Shown here piece by piece: positions 1 to 7,478 of a DNA stretch of 8,955 bases. The notes under the pieces were generated by a model. The model was not told the origin of the DNA and ran no database searches. It worked only from the letters and a program-made list of their open reading frames with translations. Each line of letters starts with the position of its first letter. The first letter of the stretch is position 1. The stretch is from NCBI GenBank assembly GCA_013041785.1, contig JABDRK010000321.1, positions 1 to 8,955 of the forward strand, written 5' to 3'. This DNA is from Eudoraea sp. Its GTDB lineage: Bacteria > Bacteroidota > Bacteroidia > Flavobacteriales > Flavobacteriaceae. The position numbers were made by a program, and so were the translations under genes.

Positions 1-117
1 AGCCAGAATACGCCTGACGACTTTTGAAAATTCTTTTAATTCAATTCCCTATATACTGGAAATACATATTTCCCGTTATAAGGGGTAATACGGGAAAACT
101 TAAGTGTTGAACACACA
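1..117. other. Leader region before the TPR gene; possible tail of an upstream gene
   Basis: No complete gene lies here. In frame 1 the first 24 bases read SQNTPDDF and then stop at 25-27, which could be the C-terminus of an upstream plus-strand gene. The other plus-strand frames also close quickly, so this cannot be decided from the window. The rest is AT-rich non-coding sequence with a stem-loop at 69-97 and a short perfect palindrome, GTGTTGAACAC, at 104-114, three bases before the ATG. I found no good match to the Bacteroidota -33/-7 promoter pattern (TTTG, TAnnTTTG). Confidence 0.4.
69..97 (+). promoter_or_regulatory. Stem-loop in the probable 5' leader of the TPR gene
   Basis: TTTCCCG (69-75) pairs perfectly with CGGGAAA (91-97). 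After one bulged T (76), TAT (77-79) pairs with ATA (88-90), closing an 8-base loop that contains GGGG. No T-run follows on either strand, so a rho-independent terminator is unlikely. It ends 20 bases before the start codon. It could be an RNA element of the leader or a DNA-level operator; the role is inferred. Confidence 0.35.
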
Positions 118-3100
118 ATGAAAATGAAAAATACCGCAGCTTTCCTATGCCTTTGGGTGTTGGCTACAACAGCCATATCCCAGGAGTCAAGGATCTATAC
201 ACACGAACAGAAACGTTACCAGGAAGCTCTGGCACTGTACAATCATGAACAGTACCAGGCCGCACAATCTATTTTCCAGGAAGTTCAGGCATCCACTGAG
301 GATCTCGAAACTGAGGCGAATAGTGCGTATTATGTGGCTAATGCCGCTGTACGTCTGAATCAGTTAGGGGCTGACCGACTGATGGAGGATTTTGTTGCCC
401 GATATCCCACTTCCACTAAGCGGAACTCCGCCTTTATGGATGTGGCGGATTACTATTTTGAGAATGGAAAATATCCCTATGCCCTCAAATGGTATCGAAA
501 AGTAGAGCAGGGGGCGGTGGCCTCAAAAGATCGGGATCGTTTTAATTTCAACCTGGGATATTCATTGTATGCGTCTAAAAAACCCAAGGAAGCTGAACGT
601 TACTTGAATCGGGTGGTGAACTCACCGGAATTTGGGTCCCAGGCACAGTACTATCTGGGGTATATTGCTTACCAGCAGGATGATTATGATCGGGCTAACG
701 AGCGGTTTGATCAGATTACCGACCAGGAGTTACTCGATGAAAAGCTTTCCTATTACCAGGCAGACATGAATTTTAAGCTGGGCAATTTCCAGGAGGCGAT
801 AGACCTGGCAGTCAATCAGCTCGATAAAGCAAATCGAAACGAACTTTCGGAGCTTAATAAAATCATCGGAGAAAGCTATTTCAACCTTGCCGAGTACAGT
901 ACGGCCATTCCCTACCTGGAGGCTTATAAGGGAAAGCGGGGAAGGTGGAGCAATACAGACTACTACCTGTTGGGATATTGTTATTACAAACAGGAAGATT
1001 ATGCCAATGCCATCCAACAATTCAATAAGATCATTGGAGGAACCAATAGCGTATCCCAAAACGCCTATTATCATTTGGCGGAGTGCTATCTGAAGCTGGA
1101 CAAAAAATCGGAAGCCCTGAATGCCTTCAGAAATGCGGCGCAAATGGATTTTAGTGAGGAAATTTCAAAAGACGCTTCCCTGAATTATGCCCGATTAAGT
1201 TATGAAATCGGCAATCCCTATGAACCGGCTCCTGAGGTGCTTCGCAGGTATCTGGCGGATTATCCCGGAGATGAACACAAGACAGAGATACAGGATTTAT
1301 TGGTGAACTCATACATTACTTCGGGGAATTTTAGGGGCGCCCTGGAGCTCCTGGATGCGAATCGCGAATATGCCAGCAAAGCGATATATCAGCAAGTTGC
1401 TTTTTACAGAGGGGTGGAATTGTTCCTGGAACGCGATTATTCGAGGGCATTGGACCACTTTGAAAGGTCGGTTAAAACGGGAGAAGATCAATTGTACCTG
1501 GCCAGGGCACTGTATTGGAGGGCCGAATCGGCTTACGTGCTGAACCGGTTTGAGGAAGCCCGTGAAGGGTTCATGCAATTTCTTGCCAATCCTTTAGCAA
1601 GATCCACAGAAGAATACGCCAAAGTTCAATACCAGCTGGGGTACAGCAGTTTTAAACTCAAAGAATACGGGCGCGCTATTGATTACTTCAAGCAGTTTGT
1701 AGCCCGGCAGGATGCTGGAGAACTAAGGAATGACGCCCTTTTGAGATTGGGCGATGGTTATTTTGTGTCGCGTCAATACCAACCAGCCATAGCAGCCTAC
1801 GACCAGGTGATTCAGTCGGGAAGCAAGGAACGGGATTACGCCGCCTATCAAAAGGCGATGAGTTACGGCTTTGTTGGAAAATCAGCAGACAAGATTCGGG
1901 AAATGAACCGTTTCGTGGAACGTTATTCAGGATCGTCCCTGCGCGATGATGCACTCTTTGAGTTGGGCAGTACCTATGTTAAGGAGAATGAACGGGAGTT
2001 AGGACTCAAGGCCTATGACCGACTCATTGCTGAATATAAAACGAGCCCTTTTGTTGCCCGGGCATTGTTACGGCAGGGGCTGGTATTTTATAATGGAAAC
2101 CAAAATGAAGAGGCCCTTGACAAGTTCAGGCAAGTGGTAGCTGAGCATCCAACGAGTCAGGAAGCGCGTCAGGCCGTGGCTACTGCCAAACTCATTTATG
2201 TGGATTTGGGACGTGTAGCGGAATATGCCAGTTGGGTAAAAGGTATTGATTTCGTTGAGGTGACGGATGCAGAACTGGACAATACCACCTTTGAATCTGC
2301 GGAGAAACAAAGAATTGAAGGAAAGTCTGAGGCTGCGATCCGGGGGTATGTCAACTATCTGAAAGAATTCCCACAGGGCCTGCATACCCTGCAGGTAAAT
2401 TTCAATCTTGCCCAGTTGTACTATGCAAAGGAAAGCTGGGAGGCTGCATTGCCGAATTACCGGTATGTAGCTGATGCCGGGGCCAATCAGTATTCTGAAC
2501 AGGCACTGACACGAAGCTGTGAACTGCTACTTAAAACCGGACAAAAAAATGAGGCTATTCCTTATTTGCTACGTCTGGAAAATTCAGCGCAGATCGGGCA
2601 GAACCAGACCTTTGCGCAATCAAACCTCATGAAGCTGTACTATGAGCAGGGAGCCTATGACAAAACCCTGGATTATGCGGATAAGGTGCTTGCCGCCGGG
2701 AACCTGGATAATCGGATTCGCAGTGATGCCAAGATTATGATCGCGAGGTCTGCCATCAAAACCAATAACGAAACCCTGGCAGAGACCGCATATCGGGAAG
2801 TACTGCCCATTGCTACGGGAGCACTCGCTGCCGAGGCCCTTTATTACGATGCCTATTTCAAAGAAAAAGCGGGGGATTATGAGGGGTCAAATACTTCGGT
2901 CCAAAAATTGGCGAAGTCCTATTCGGCTTACAAGGATTGGGGAGGCAAAGGGCTTATCATCATGGCCCGAAATTACTATGCGCTGGAGGATGCCTACCAG
3001 GCCACCTATATTTTGGAAAGCATAACCGTAAACTTCAAGGAGTTCCCTGAGATCGTTGAGGAGGCTTCCAATGAACTCAGGCGGATTAAACTGCTAGAAG

Positions 3101-3138
3101 CGGAACGAAATTCATCAATTGATCCCGAGGGAAACTAA
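118..3138 (+). CDS. Secreted tetratricopeptide-repeat protein, about 1000 residues
   Basis: The 1006-residue product begins with a signal peptide (basic KMK, hydrophobic residues about 7-20, likely cleavage around AIS|Q at residue 21/22), so it should act in the periplasm or at the outer membrane. The rest is almost entirely helical TPR units. Clear ones lie near residues 104-130, 142-167, 178-200, 281-306, 316-340, 430-452, 505-529, 541-566, 612-637, 649-676, 760-785 and 834-859, with the usual A/G-x-x-x-Y/F and Y-x-x-A-x-x-x-F spacing. A break around 705-735 (ELDNTTFESAE) separates a long N-terminal array from a C-terminal one, as is common in Bacteroidota relatives. TPR arrays bind proteins; YbgF/BamD-like envelope TPR proteins are the nearest known analogy, but I assign no partner from family knowledge. 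The gene sits 13 bases upstream of a barrel gene, suggesting co-transcription. ATG 124 (third codon) is an equally plausible start. No catalytic motif is visible. Confidence 0.93.
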   Translation: MKMKNTAAFLCLWVLATTAISQESRIYTHEQKRYQEALALYNHEQYQAAQSIFQEVQASTEDLETEANSAYYVANAAVRLNQLGADRLMEDFVARYPTSTKRNSAFMDVADYYFENGKYPYALKWYRKVEQGAVASKDRDRFNFNLGYSLYASKKPKEAERYLNRVVNSPEFGSQAQYYLGYIAYQQDDYDRANERFDQITDQELLDEKLSYYQADMNFKLGNFQEAIDLAVNQLDKANRNELSELNKIIGESYFNLAEYSTAIPYLEAYKGKRGRWSNTDYYLLGYCYYKQEDYANAIQQFNKIIGGTNSVSQNAYYHLAECYLKLDKKSEALNAFRNAAQMDFSEEISKDASLNYARLSYEIGNPYEPAPEVLRRYLADYPGDEHKTEIQDLLVNSYITSGNFRGALELLDANREYASKAIYQQVAFYRGVELFLERDYSRALDHFERSVKTGEDQLYLARALYWRAESAYVLNRFEEAREGFMQFLANPLARSTEEYAKVQYQLGYSSFKLKEYGRAIDYFKQFVARQDAGELRNDALLRLGDGYFVSRQYQPAIAAYDQVIQSGSKERDYAAYQKAMSYGFVGKSADKIREMNRFVERYSGSSLRDDALFELGSTYVKENERELGLKAYDRLIAEYKTSPFVARALLRQGLVFYNGNQNEEALDKFRQVVAEHPTSQEARQAVATAKLIYVDLGRVAEYASWVKGIDFVEVTDAELDNTTFESAEKQRIEGKSEAAIRGYVNYLKEFPQGLHTLQVNFNLAQLYYAKESWEAALPNYRYVADAGANQYSEQALTRSCELLLKTGQKNEAIPYLLRLENSAQIGQNQTFAQSNLMKLYYEQGAYDKTLDYADKVLAAGNLDNRIRSDAKIMIARSAIKTNNETLAETAYREVLPIATGALAAEALYYDAYFKEKAGDYEGSNTSVQKLAKSYSAYKDWGGKGLIIMARNYYALEDAYQATYILESITVNFKEFPEIVEEASNELRRIKLLEAERNSSIDPEGN

Positions 3139-3151
3139 AAGCGAGTTTGTC

Positions 3152-4900
3152 ATGAAAAAAAGAACGATATCCCTGTGGTTATTTGGTTTGGCGGGAATAC
3201 TTTTTACCCATGCCCAGGAAACGGAAATTGGTACTGAGACGGTAACGGTAGTAAAACCGTATTCACCTACAGTTTCGGATGTATTTAAGATCAAATCCGT
3301 ACCAAACTTAAACGATTCCATAGTCGTACAAAAAAAGAAGATCGATTACAGCATTTTTTCAGTACCGGTAGCTTCCACTTTTACACCCGCCAAGGGAAGG
3401 GCAGCTGCCGTTCAGAAGTCAAAACCGGAAAGACTATTTAATTCCTACGCTTCCGTTGCCCTGGGTAATTTCAACAATGCGCTCGTTGATTTCTACACGA
3501 GCAGGGAGATAGACCGCGGGAATGAACGCTTTGATATCGCCCTGAATCATTTATCCTCCAGGGGAGACATTGAGGATACCCCTTTGGAGACGGATTTCTA
3601 CAACACCGATGTTTCAGGATTCTACAGCAAACGCGATCGGGATTTCAACTGGGGAGCCAATCTGAAAGCAGGACACCGCCTGTACAATTGGTATGGCCTG
3701 CCTGAATCGATAACAGACCCCCTGATCATCGCGGGTATTGATGAGCAACAGCAGTATTTCAATATAGAAGCTGCAGCGCACCTGAACCTGGAAGAATCTG
3801 TATTCAGAAAGGCAGAAATACAATTGCGCCGGTTTTGGGATCAGATCGAATCTGCTGAAAACCGAATGATATTTGAATCCATGCTGGAATTCCCAATAAC
3901 AGAAGAAAAACTTACTGTTGAAGGAGCTGTTGACTATCTGGGCGGAAGTTTTGAGAATGCCCCAATAAGCGAAATCCAAAATCTAAATGGTATTGATTAT
4001 GGATTTTTTCAAGCCCGTATTGCACCTAGCCTGGTTATTCTCCGGGATAACCTTACCCTGAATCTGGGGGCTAACCTGGTCTATGGTTTGGATACGGAAA
4101 ACAGTGAAAGCAACTTTTACATCTACCCGGCGGTAAGTGCGTCCTACAGGCTGCTTGATGATGTGGCCATCGCCTATGGGGGAGTTGAGGGAGAACTCCG
4201 ACAAAACTCCTACCACGGTTTCGCTGAGCAGAACTACTTTGTATCCCCAACACTTCAAATACAACCAACAGACCGGCAGTACGATGCCTATATCGGTCTG
4301 AAAGGGCAACTCCTGCCCAATCTGAGTTATAACCTGAGAGGATCATATACGGCCGAAAACCGACTTCCGCTGTTTAAACTCACTCCGCAGAACTCCTTTC
4401 GGAATGATGAAAAGGGCTATTACTATGGAAATTCTTTTGAGCTCTTCTACGATGATATTAAAACCCTGGGGATATTCGGGGAGTTGCATGTAGATGTTAA
4501 CCGAAACTTCAGTTTAGGCCTGAATGCGGAAATCTACGATTATGATACCGAGACCGACAACCCGGCCTGGAACCTGCCCAATATAAAAGGATCACTATTT
4601 CTTGACTATCAGATTGGGGAGCAGTGGTTCCTTGGCGCCAATCTGTTCTATTTCGGAGAGCGGGAAGACCTGAGTACACAGGTGGTGCAAAATGTGTTAC
4701 CCGAGGATTTCCCGGCTGCCCTGGTGCAGCTGGATGGATTTTTCGATGCCAATGCCCACCTGGGATATCACTTCAACAAACAGCTGTCCATTTTCGCAAG
4801 GGCGAGCAATTTGGCGAATAACCAGTATCAACGCTGGGCGAATTTCCGCGTTCAGGGGCTGCAGATCCTGGCAGGCGCTACCTACAAATTTGACTTTTAA
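3152..4900 (+). CDS. Outer-membrane beta-barrel protein, TonB-dependent-receptor-like
   Basis: The product has 582 residues. A signal peptide (MKKR, hydrophobic residues 6-18, cleavage at THA|Q, residue 21/22) precedes a motif VVKPYSPTVSDVFKIK at residues 33-48 and a basic, low-hydrophobicity stretch to about 95. From about residue 96 (NSYASVALGNFN) the chain is alternating amphipathic strands rich in Y, F, G and N, ending in YKFDF. The terminal aromatic is the usual C-terminal signature of barrels inserted by BAM. Relatives are usually annotated as TonB-dependent receptors, but only about 74 mature residues precede the barrel, too few for a standard plug of roughly 130-150 residues, so transport by that mechanism is doubtful. 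ATG 3152 is preferred over an in-frame TTG at 3119, because the latter would put eleven polar residues ahead of the signal peptide and overlap the TPR gene. The gene follows the TPR gene by 13 bases and is probably co-transcribed with it. Confidence 0.88.
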   Translation: MKKRTISLWLFGLAGILFTHAQETEIGTETVTVVKPYSPTVSDVFKIKSVPNLNDSIVVQKKKIDYSIFSVPVASTFTPAKGRAAAVQKSKPERLFNSYASVALGNFNNALVDFYTSREIDRGNERFDIALNHLSSRGDIEDTPLETDFYNTDVSGFYSKRDRDFNWGANLKAGHRLYNWYGLPESITDPLIIAGIDEQQQYFNIEAAAHLNLEESVFRKAEIQLRRFWDQIESAENRMIFESMLEFPITEEKLTVEGAVDYLGGSFENAPISEIQNLNGIDYGFFQARIAPSLVILRDNLTLNLGANLVYGLDTENSESNFYIYPAVSASYRLLDDVAIAYGGVEGELRQNSYHGFAEQNYFVSPTLQIQPTDRQYDAYIGLKGQLLPNLSYNLRGSYTAENRLPLFKLTPQNSFRNDEKGYYYGNSFELFYDDIKTLGIFGELHVDVNRNFSLGLNAEIYDYDTETDNPAWNLPNIKGSLFLDYQIGEQWFLGANLFYFGEREDLSTQVVQNVLPEDFPAALVQLDGFFDANAHLGYHFNKQLSIFARASNLANNQYQRWANFRVQGLQILAGATYKFDF

Positions 4901-5047
4901 GTTGATTTGACCCGCTTGTATTGCAATTTCCTGATGTCTCCTAACCGTTTAATGGTTCCATTTTAACCTCCTTGCGGGTCCATTGAGCGAAGTATCCCAA
5001 ATGGCCCGTTTTAATTTGCTATTTTAGAACTAAGTAAAGTCTTAAAC
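4901..5047. other. Intergenic spacer between the barrel gene and the OmpA gene
   Basis: This stretch is 147 bases with no convincing gene. It holds a perfect 7-base inverted repeat, GACCCGC (4909-4915) and GCGGGTC (4974-4980). Inside that are competing small hairpins built from AACC (4943-4946), GGTT (4954-4957) and AACC (4965-4968). The first of these, AACC with GGTT, is followed by CCATTTT and might act as a weak terminator for the TPR/barrel unit. Near the 3' end, TATTTTAG (5020-5027) matches the Bacteroidota -7 pattern TAnnTTTG except at one position, but no TTG lies at a suitable -33 distance, so an OmpA-gene promoter here is only a guess. Confidence 0.35.
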
Positions 5048-6166
5048 GTGGTCCTGCCAATCAGAAAATATGGGCTCATATTGTTTGCTACTGCTATTCA
5101 CCTGTTTTGCCAGTCGCAAAATCTCATTAAAAACCCCAGTTTTGAGCAGTTTGGGGAATGTCCGGTGAAATTGGGAAACCTGGATCAGGACGTGATGCAT
5201 TGGAGCGCTCCCACCATCGGTTCCACGGATTATTTCCACAGCTGCAGCAATTATATGGGAACCCCGAAAAATTTTAACGGGGTACAGGAAGCAGATTTCG
5301 GATCGGGATATGCAGGCCTATACCTGTATGCTCCGGATGATTATCGCGAATACCTGCAGGCTTCACTCACTGAAACGCTTGTAAAAGGGGAACGCTATGA
5401 ACTGTCCTTTTATATCAGCCTGGCAGAACGCTCTGATTTTGCGATCCGGGAATTTGGTGTTCTTTTTTCTGACAAGCCATTGAAATTCGAAACCAAAAAA
5501 AACCTGTCAAAGAGAGTTCGCTACAGTGCCCCTGCTAACCGGTATCATTATATAAAGATTCCGGATAAGGAATTTTACAGGGATACTGAAGACTGGGTTG
5601 AGGTTAAGACGGCGTTTACTGCCCTGGGCACGGAACGCTACATGACCCTTGGTAATTTCGAAAATAATGTAGGTACCCTGAAAACCAAGCGTAAGCGTCA
5701 GGCCAAACAGGGTGCTTACTATTACCTGGACCTGGTCTCCCTCACTGGTCCCGATAGCCCGATTACCATTGCCAGGGCTGACTCAGAAGAGCCCCCTGAG
5801 CCGGAAAAAACTTATGCACTTGATGCGGAGCATACCTTTAAAAATGTGTTGTTTGAGTTTGATCGCTACCAACTCTCAGAAGCGGCCATGAAGGAAGTGA
5901 AACAGGTTTATGGTTATTTGCAGCAACATCCGGATTTCATCATAACTGTACATGGGCATACAGACAATGTAGGTACTTCAGGATACAATCAGGAGCTGTC
6001 CGAAAACCGTTGTAAAGCCGTTACGGAATATTTGCTTGGATTGGGGTTATCAGCTTCCCGGGTTTCCTGGGTCGGTCAGGGAGGGGGTTCACCAATTGCT
6101 TCGAATGATACAGAGGCCGGCAGGCAGCAAAACCGAAGGGTAGTCTTTGTGCTTTCCAGGCAATAG
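5048..6166 (+). CDS. OmpA-family protein with N-terminal jelly-roll-like domain
   Basis: This 372-residue envelope protein probably anchors the outer membrane to peptidoglycan. A hydrophobic signal segment (residues about 9-21) ends near CQSQ; the residues before the Cys (HLF) make a poor lipobox, so ordinary signal-peptidase cleavage is more likely than lipidation. Residues about 25-235 begin NLIKNPSFE and end YYYLDLVSL, the start and end strands of the carbohydrate-binding-like (galactose-binding) jelly-roll common in Bacteroidota surface proteins. A basic loop (KTKRKR, 212-217) interrupts it. A Pro/Glu linker (about 246-254) leads to the C-terminal OmpA domain (264-370). There D306 in HGHTDNVG and R321 in LSENR match the Asp/Arg pair that binds diaminopimelate in OmpA, and NRRV (362-365) closes the domain. 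The start is GTG: no in-frame ATG lies between the upstream stop (5012-5014) and residue 50, and GTG keeps the signal peptide intact. It lies 147 bases after the barrel gene, so co-transcription is uncertain. Confidence 0.9.
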   Translation: MVLPIRKYGLILFATAIHLFCQSQNLIKNPSFEQFGECPVKLGNLDQDVMHWSAPTIGSTDYFHSCSNYMGTPKNFNGVQEADFGSGYAGLYLYAPDDYREYLQASLTETLVKGERYELSFYISLAERSDFAIREFGVLFSDKPLKFETKKNLSKRVRYSAPANRYHYIKIPDKEFYRDTEDWVEVKTAFTALGTERYMTLGNFENNVGTLKTKRKRQAKQGAYYYLDLVSLTGPDSPITIARADSEEPPEPEKTYALDAEHTFKNVLFEFDRYQLSEAAMKEVKQVYGYLQQHPDFIITVHGHTDNVGTSGYNQELSENRCKAVTEYLLGLGLSASRVSWVGQGGGSPIASNDTEAGRQQNRRVVFVLSRQ

Positions 6167-6281
6167 GTCCTGTTGGAATATGGAATGTGGTTATATAAAT
6201 ATAGCTGGTGAATACATCTGCGAACTGGAGCTTCAGGAAATATTTCATTACATTTAGAGCCAATCATAAAAGTTGTCTGAT

Positions 6282-6695
6282 ATGCATTCCAAAAATTTAT
6301 TTAAGTACAGTATCATGCTGATGCTGATGCTGTTTGTTGCTCCTGCTGTGAGTAATGCTACGAATCCTACAAATCCCAGTAGTGAGGAAATTGTTCTGGG
6401 TAAGAAGAAATGGGTAGGTATCTGGGATTATACGGTTTCGGATGTGCCCCCGGAATACACGTCGGGAGCCCTGCAGGTTAGTAAATCTGGCAGAACCTAT
6501 ACGGTGGAATTGCTTCTGGATTTTGGAAAAATTCCGACGGAGGCTGTTGTTATAAAAAACAAGCTGCTTTATTTTGAAGTAAACCTAGATGGGATGGCCA
6601 TCGAGATTACGCTTAATCGGGATGGGGATTCCATTAGTGGTGAGGCCGCATCTATGGACGGGGTATTTTACATGAAAGGGCAGCGGAGAAAATAA
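6282..6695 (+). CDS. Small secreted protein of unknown function, beta-rich
   Basis: The product has 137 residues. A signal peptide (HSKNLFKY, then hydrophobic IMLMLMLFVAPAV, likely cleavage at SNA|T near residue 25/26) precedes a short Thr/Asn/Pro/Ser stretch and a single domain of about 95 residues. That domain opens with WVGIWDYTV and PPEYTSGALQVSK, continues as regular short strands, and ends VFYMKGQRRK. The GxWxY opening, repeated GxL strands and closing FxMKGxR resemble small calycin/lipocalin-like barrel domains seen in Bacteroidota, but this is judged by eye and I cannot name a family. No catalytic residues stand out. ATG 6282 is chosen over an in-frame TTG at 6273 because it begins directly at the signal peptide. 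TACATTTA (6249-6256) resembles a -7 box but has no -33 partner. A strong terminator follows at 6749-6779. Confidence 0.8.
   Translation: MHSKNLFKYSIMLMLMLFVAPAVSNATNPTNPSSEEIVLGKKKWVGIWDYTVSDVPPEYTSGALQVSKSGRTYTVELLLDFGKIPTEAVVIKNKLLYFEVNLDGMAIEITLNRDGDSISGEAASMDGVFYMKGQRRK
6315..6332 (+). repeat. Three tandem copies of ATGCTG inside the signal-peptide codons
   Basis: The hexamer ATGCTG occurs three times without interruption and encodes Met-Leu-Met-Leu-Met-Leu, the core of the hydrophobic segment of the small secreted protein. Gain or loss of a unit would stay in frame and only change the length of the hydrophobic core. Confidence 0.75.
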
Positions 6696-6748
6696 CCTAC
6701 TGGGAAAACAAGCGGATTCTTATCCAGATTTCCAGCAAGTGATATATA

Positions 6749-6779
6749 AAAAAACCGGGGTTAATGACCCCGGTTTTTT
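6749..6779. terminator. Bidirectional rho-independent terminator between convergent genes
   Basis: A 13-base-pair stem (6749-6761 with 6767-6779) closes a 5-base loop (TAATG). Its core, CCGGGGT with ACCCCGG, is flanked by A-runs on the left and a six-T run on the right, so it works as a hairpin plus U-tract on both strands. It ends transcription of the small secreted protein gene (stop at 6695) on the plus strand. On the minus strand it serves the DUF2911 gene, whose stop at 6801-6803 is about 20 bases away. Confidence 0.92.
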
Positions 6780-6800
6780 GTTTGTTTTACGGACAGCTTC

Positions 6801-7340
6801 TTACATGCTGATAGGAACTGCCACACGGGTGGTACCCCATCCCATAACGAGGTGTACGCCATTGTCTACTTCCTTAAAGGCCATAGAAAAAGCTTCCAGG
6901 GATTCACTGTCTGTACTCACTCCACCCATTGCCCGGGCTACGTCAGCTCCTTCTTCATAGGAATACGATCCCCACTGGTTCAGATTCTTGTTTAAGATAA
7001 CGGTCCATTGAGATTCTCCGGGAATGGTAAATAATGAATAGGTACCTGCTTTTACGGCAGTGTCCCCGAATTTTGCATCCTTGTAAAATGTAATTTCAAC
7101 AGCCTCATTAGCACCTGTCCTCCATACCTTGCCTGCAGGAGCCAGTTCAGACAGCGACCTTCCTTTTAATTGAGGCCTGCTGTATATAACGCGAATTGCT
7201 TTGTCAGATACCCGATAGCTGGATGGGTAGGAGGCAATGTCAGCCGGACTTTTATCCAGTCCGCTGAATTTCTGGGCAGTAACCGAAGTGGTAAAAACGA
7301 TTGCCAGGGCGAACATGGCAACAGATAATGCATTTTTCAT
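6801..7340 (-). CDS. DUF2911 family exported protein
   Basis: The product has 179 residues. A signal peptide (MKN, hydrophobic to about residue 17, cleavage at VTA|Q, residue 22/23) exports it to the periplasm or beyond. The remainder is one DUF2911 domain, recognised from its ordered motifs: VIYSRPxxKGR (51-61), WRTGANEA (73-80), AGTYSLFTIP (98-107), WTVILNK (112-118) and WG (123-124). The conserved Arg, Trp, Asn and Tyr residues suggest a conserved binding or catalytic surface, but the family has no established biochemical role and I do not assign one. Length is normal for a single-domain member and nothing is truncated. The gene is convergent with the small secreted protein gene and diverges from asnB, so it is probably a single-gene transcript. 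No clear -7/-33 promoter could be found upstream of 7340. Confidence 0.93.
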   Translation of the reverse strand: MKNALSVAMFALAIVFTTSVTAQKFSGLDKSPADIASYPSSYRVSDKAIRVIYSRPQLKGRSLSELAPAGKVWRTGANEAVEITFYKDAKFGDTAVKAGTYSLFTIPGESQWTVILNKNLNQWGSYSYEEGADVARAMGGVSTDSESLEAFSMAFKEVDNGVHLVMGWGTTRVAVPISM

Positions 7341-7478
7341 AAATATTGGATTTGATTAGGTGTTAAAACTACTTTGTTTTTTAGTGTGACTTGTATAAAG
7401 AGTCGTTAAAATTTATCCGACTTACAGTATGACAGGATTCCTTACTAATGACGCATTCAATTATTATAATATATCGGT

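Noticed and set aside
69..97. Terminator of an upstream gene
   Set aside because: The hairpin has no following T-run on either strand.
730..1143. Minus-strand open frame of 137 codons inside the TPR gene
   Set aside because: It lies opposite a well-supported coding region and shows no domain; it is a frame shadow. The same applies to minus-strand frames at 1309-1578, 1688-1954, 2068-2385, 3614-3979, 3983-4346 and 8616-8927.
3119..3151. TTG start 33 bases upstream of the barrel ATG
   Set aside because: It would overlap the TPR gene and add eleven polar residues ahead of a normal signal peptide that begins at ATG 3152.
5099..5113. Lipoprotein signal at Cys21 of the OmpA-family protein
   Set aside because: The residues before Cys (His-Leu-Phe) do not fit a lipobox, which needs a small residue at -1; ordinary cleavage near SQ|N or before Gln is more likely.
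6273..6281. TTG start three codons upstream of the small secreted protein
   Set aside because: ATG 6282 directly begins a standard signal peptide; the extra residues add nothing.
6739..6960. Plus-strand open frame running through the terminator and opposite the DUF2911 gene
   Set aside because: It crosses a strong hairpin terminator and is antisense to a conserved family gene; its composition is that of a shadow.
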